Position numbers and translations under genes: made by a program
Origin: an uncultured Treponema sp.
GTDB lineage: Bacteria; Spirochaetota; Spirochaetia; Treponematales; Treponemataceae
Assembly (NCBI GenBank): GCA_946403565.1
Contig: CAMJAJ010000084.1
Location: 1-6,481 of the forward strand
Reading direction: 5' to 3'
Length of the DNA: 6,481 nt
Notes under the pieces: generated by a model
Databases searched by the model: none
What the model was told of the DNA's origin: nothing
Seen by the model: only the letters and a program-made list of their open reading frames with translations
Part shown: piece after piece, positions 4,789 through 6,481 of the stretch
Layout of the letters: each line of letters starts with the position of its first letter
Numbering within the stretch: the first letter of the stretch is position 1

Positions 4789-5938
4789 TTTCTCCTTCAG
4801 GGCCGACCGCCCGGTGGACTCCTACGGCAAGAGCGATATCTTCTTCATCATCTCGGTCCTCCTGCTCTGGGGCCTGGGAATCTTTACCCTCTACATCTGC
4901 ACGCCCTATACGGCGGAGCGGCTGTTCGGCGACCGCTACTACTTCGTGACCCGGCAGCTGGTCTGGTCCGGCGTGGGCCTTTGCCTCATGGTCTTCTTTG
5001 CCTCCGTGAACATGAAGCTCATACGGAAGATGCTGCCCTTCATCGTGATGGGGACCCTCTTCCTCTGCCTCCTGGCCTTCATTCCGGGAATCGGCAGCAA
5101 CAGGAAGGGGGCGTCGCGCTGGATCTACGTGGCGGGCCTCTTCACGATACAGCCGTCCGAATTCGCCAAGTTCGCGGTGGTCCTCTTCCTGGCGAACCTC
5201 TTTTACAAGCAGCGGAAGGAGGGCCGGAAGGACTTCTACTATCCGCTGGCAGGCCTGTTCATCTTTGTCGTGGTGATCTTCCTGCAGAAGGACTTTTCCA
5301 CCGGGGTGTTCATCTTCCTCGTGGGCTGCATGATGTTCTTCGTCTGCGGGGCCAGGATGACCTGGTTCCTGCCGTTCATGCTGCTGGCCATTCCCGCCAT
5401 AGCCCTGATGGTCAGCATAGAGCCCTACCGCCTGAACCGCGTCATAGCCTTCCTGCATCCGGAGGAGTTCGCCATGACGAGCGGCTACCAGGAGATGGCC
5501 TCCAAGCGCGCCATAACGGCCGGAGGTTTCTGGGGCAGCGGCGTGGGCGAGGGCCTTTCCGAGGTGTTCAAGATTCCGGAGCTGCAGGCGGACTATATCT
5601 TTGCGGGCTGGGCGGAGTCCATGGGGCTTTTTGGGGTGACGGCATATTTTGCCCTGCTCCTCTTCTTTGCCTGGCGTGGTTCTCTGATTACGCTGGGCTG
5701 CGAGAACGCCTTCGCCGCCTATGCGTCGTTCGGCTGCGTGTGCATGGTGTTCCTCCAGTCGCTCCTGAACTGTGCCGTCGTGTGTGGGGCGGCACCGACG
5801 ACCGGAATGCCGCTTCCCTTCTTTTCTTCGGGAGGTTCGTCGCTTGTGGTGACCTTCTGCATGTGCGGCTTTGTGATAAATGCCTCGCATGCTCCGCCCG
5901 ATGATGAGTATGGGGGCGTGAACGTCTTTAATCTGTAG
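4781..5938 (+). CDS. ftsW: Septal peptidoglycan glycosyltransferase FtsW (SEDS family)
   Basis: FtsW polymerises lipid II into septal glycan strands, normally with the transpeptidase FtsI. The 385-residue protein is very hydrophobic with about ten membrane helices. SEDS signatures are GASRWI (110-115), QPSEFAK (124-130), FLQKDFSTG (167-175), LQADYIFAGWAESMGLFG (268-285; D271 should be the catalytic aspartate by analogy) and PFFSSGGSSL (346-355). ATG 4781 was chosen over the in-frame ATG 4766 because GGAGG lies five bases upstream. The 8-nt overlap with murF suggests translational coupling. Position in the dcw cluster favours FtsW over RodA. Odd points: the usual HTDFIF around the catalytic residue reads QADYIF, and mraY, murD and ftsI are not adjacent. 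Confidence 0.94.
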   Translation: MADFSFRADRPVDSYGKSDIFFIISVLLLWGLGIFTLYICTPYTAERLFGDRYYFVTRQLVWSGVGLCLMVFFASVNMKLIRKMLPFIVMGTLFLCLLAFIPGIGSNRKGASRWIYVAGLFTIQPSEFAKFAVVLFLANLFYKQRKEGRKDFYYPLAGLFIFVVVIFLQKDFSTGVFIFLVGCMMFFVCGARMTWFLPFMLLAIPAIALMVSIEPYRLNRVIAFLHPEEFAMTSGYQEMASKRAITAGGFWGSGVGEGLSEVFKIPELQADYIFAGWAESMGLFGVTAYFALLLFFAWRGSLITLGCENAFAAYASFGCVCMVFLQSLLNCAVVCGAAPTTGMPLPFFSSGGSSLVVTFCMCGFVINASHAPPDDEYGGVNVFNL

Positions 5939-5982
5939 GGTGTGCGGAAAACGATTTAAAGGTTTGAGGGGATATATAAAAA

Positions 5983-6481
5983 ATGAGTGGAGTGGTTGGA
6001 GTAAAAAGAGGGGCTGCGGGCAGCGCCAGGAGTATGGACTTCCTTCTTGATTCTTCTTCCGGGCCTTCGGCGGCTTTCGACACGAAGGTGAAGGAGGCGA
6101 AGAAGGACCCCAGGATAACGATCGCCAAGATAGTCGTGCTCATCCTCCTGGTCCTTCTGGGCCTGGAGGCGGTGGTCTATACGATGGTGATTCCCTGCCT
6201 GGCCCCGGTGAAGGTGCAGTTCTCCGGGCTCAAGACCGTCCCGTCCTCCCTCCTGATGCAGAAGCTCGAGGACATGGGGACCGTGACCTGGATTGAATTC
6301 GACTCCGGCAGGGCCGTGGACGCGCTCAGCTCCTTCTCCTGCATAGAGAGCGTCAGCGTGGACAAGGTCTTCCCGGACAGGGTCCTCATAAACATAAAGG
6401 AGCGCGAGCCGGTCGCCAAGACGATTATGAACATAAATGGCCGCTCCACAACTGTTCAAATCTCTGAAAATGGTGTAGTAT
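5983..6481 (+). CDS. ftsQ: Cell division protein FtsQ/DivIB, N-terminal part (cut by window end)
   Basis: The first 166 codons are open to the window edge. The protein has a basic cytoplasmic tail (1-44), one transmembrane helix at about 46-70 and an extracytoplasmic POTRA domain from about 75 (VKVQFSGLKTVPSSLL) to 145. The POTRA ends in the FtsQ-like segment VFPDRVLINIKEREPVA (129-145), and a start of the beta domain follows. FtsQ scaffolds FtsL and FtsB in the divisome. GAGGGG lies 11 bases upstream of the ATG, a long spacing; no better start was seen. A 44-bp gap separates it from ftsW, the largest gap inside the operon. By synteny, ftsA and ftsZ are expected downstream. Confidence 0.88.
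   Translation, partial: MSGVVGVKRGAAGSARSMDFLLDSSSGPSAAFDTKVKEAKKDPRITIAKIVVLILLVLLGLEAVVYTMVIPCLAPVKVQFSGLKTVPSSLLMQKLEDMGTVTWIEFDSGRAVDALSSFSCIESVSVDKVFPDRVLINIKEREPVAKTIMNINGRSTTVQISENGVV

Noticed and set aside
4757..5890. A 377-codon open frame on the minus strand opposite ftsW.
   Set aside because: Low-complexity His/Glu/Gly-rich translation typical of the antisense of GC-rich membrane-protein genes; ftsW on the plus strand has all family motifs.
5939..5982. A possible internal promoter before ftsQ (TATATA near 5973).
   Set aside because: The gap is AT-rich with a TATATA-like box, but no -35 hexamer lies at a suitable distance; readthrough from the dcw promoter is simpler.
1..6481. CRISPR array, tRNA, rRNA, insertion sequence or strong intrinsic terminator.
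   Set aside because: No regularly spaced repeat array, cloverleaf, transposase or GC hairpin with T-run was found on either strand.

Overview
The window looks like a chromosomal piece from a Treponema-like spirochaete. The main reason is the gene order mraZ-rsmH-ftsL-murF-ftsW-ftsQ, with no ftsI, murE, mraY or murD between these genes. From memory this is the short division and cell-wall (dcw) cluster of Treponema pallidum, where ftsA and ftsZ follow. The coding DNA is fairly GC-rich yet often uses ATA for isoleucine. The genus is an inference from synteny and protein character; no database search was possible.

Left part (1-1500), accessory. A truncated AAA ATPase gene runs leftward off the window edge. 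Its upstream region has a well-spaced sigma70-type promoter flanked by two nearly identical 41-bp dyad elements, with centres 73 bp apart. After a gene-poor stretch with a perfect TATAAT box, a 29-codon mini-ORF and a run of nine G, comes an exported staphylococcal-nuclease-like protein on the plus strand. Its C-terminal tail overlaps, on the opposite strand, the 3' end of a stand-alone MazG-type nucleotide pyrophosphohydrolase gene.

Right part (1500-6481), core dcw operon. A strong promoter (TTGACA, 17 bp, TAGAAT) is followed by three boxes repeated every 10 bp (TGGGA, TGGGG, TGGTG) that match the known MraZ operator, and then by mraZ. Six genes follow on the plus strand with very tight junctions: an 18-bp gap, a 4-nt ATGA overlap, a 1-nt gap, an 8-nt overlap and finally a 44-bp gap before ftsQ, which is cut by the window end. 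Together they encode the cluster regulator (MraZ), the 16S rRNA m4C methyltransferase (RsmH), two bitopic divisome proteins (FtsL, FtsQ), the last cytoplasmic peptidoglycan precursor ligase (MurF) and the septal SEDS glycosyltransferase (FtsW).

The core cluster is ordinary. The features most worth a second look are the paired dyads around the ATPase promoter, the G9 tract at the nuclease translation start, the MraZ box array, and the antisense-encoded tail of the nuclease.
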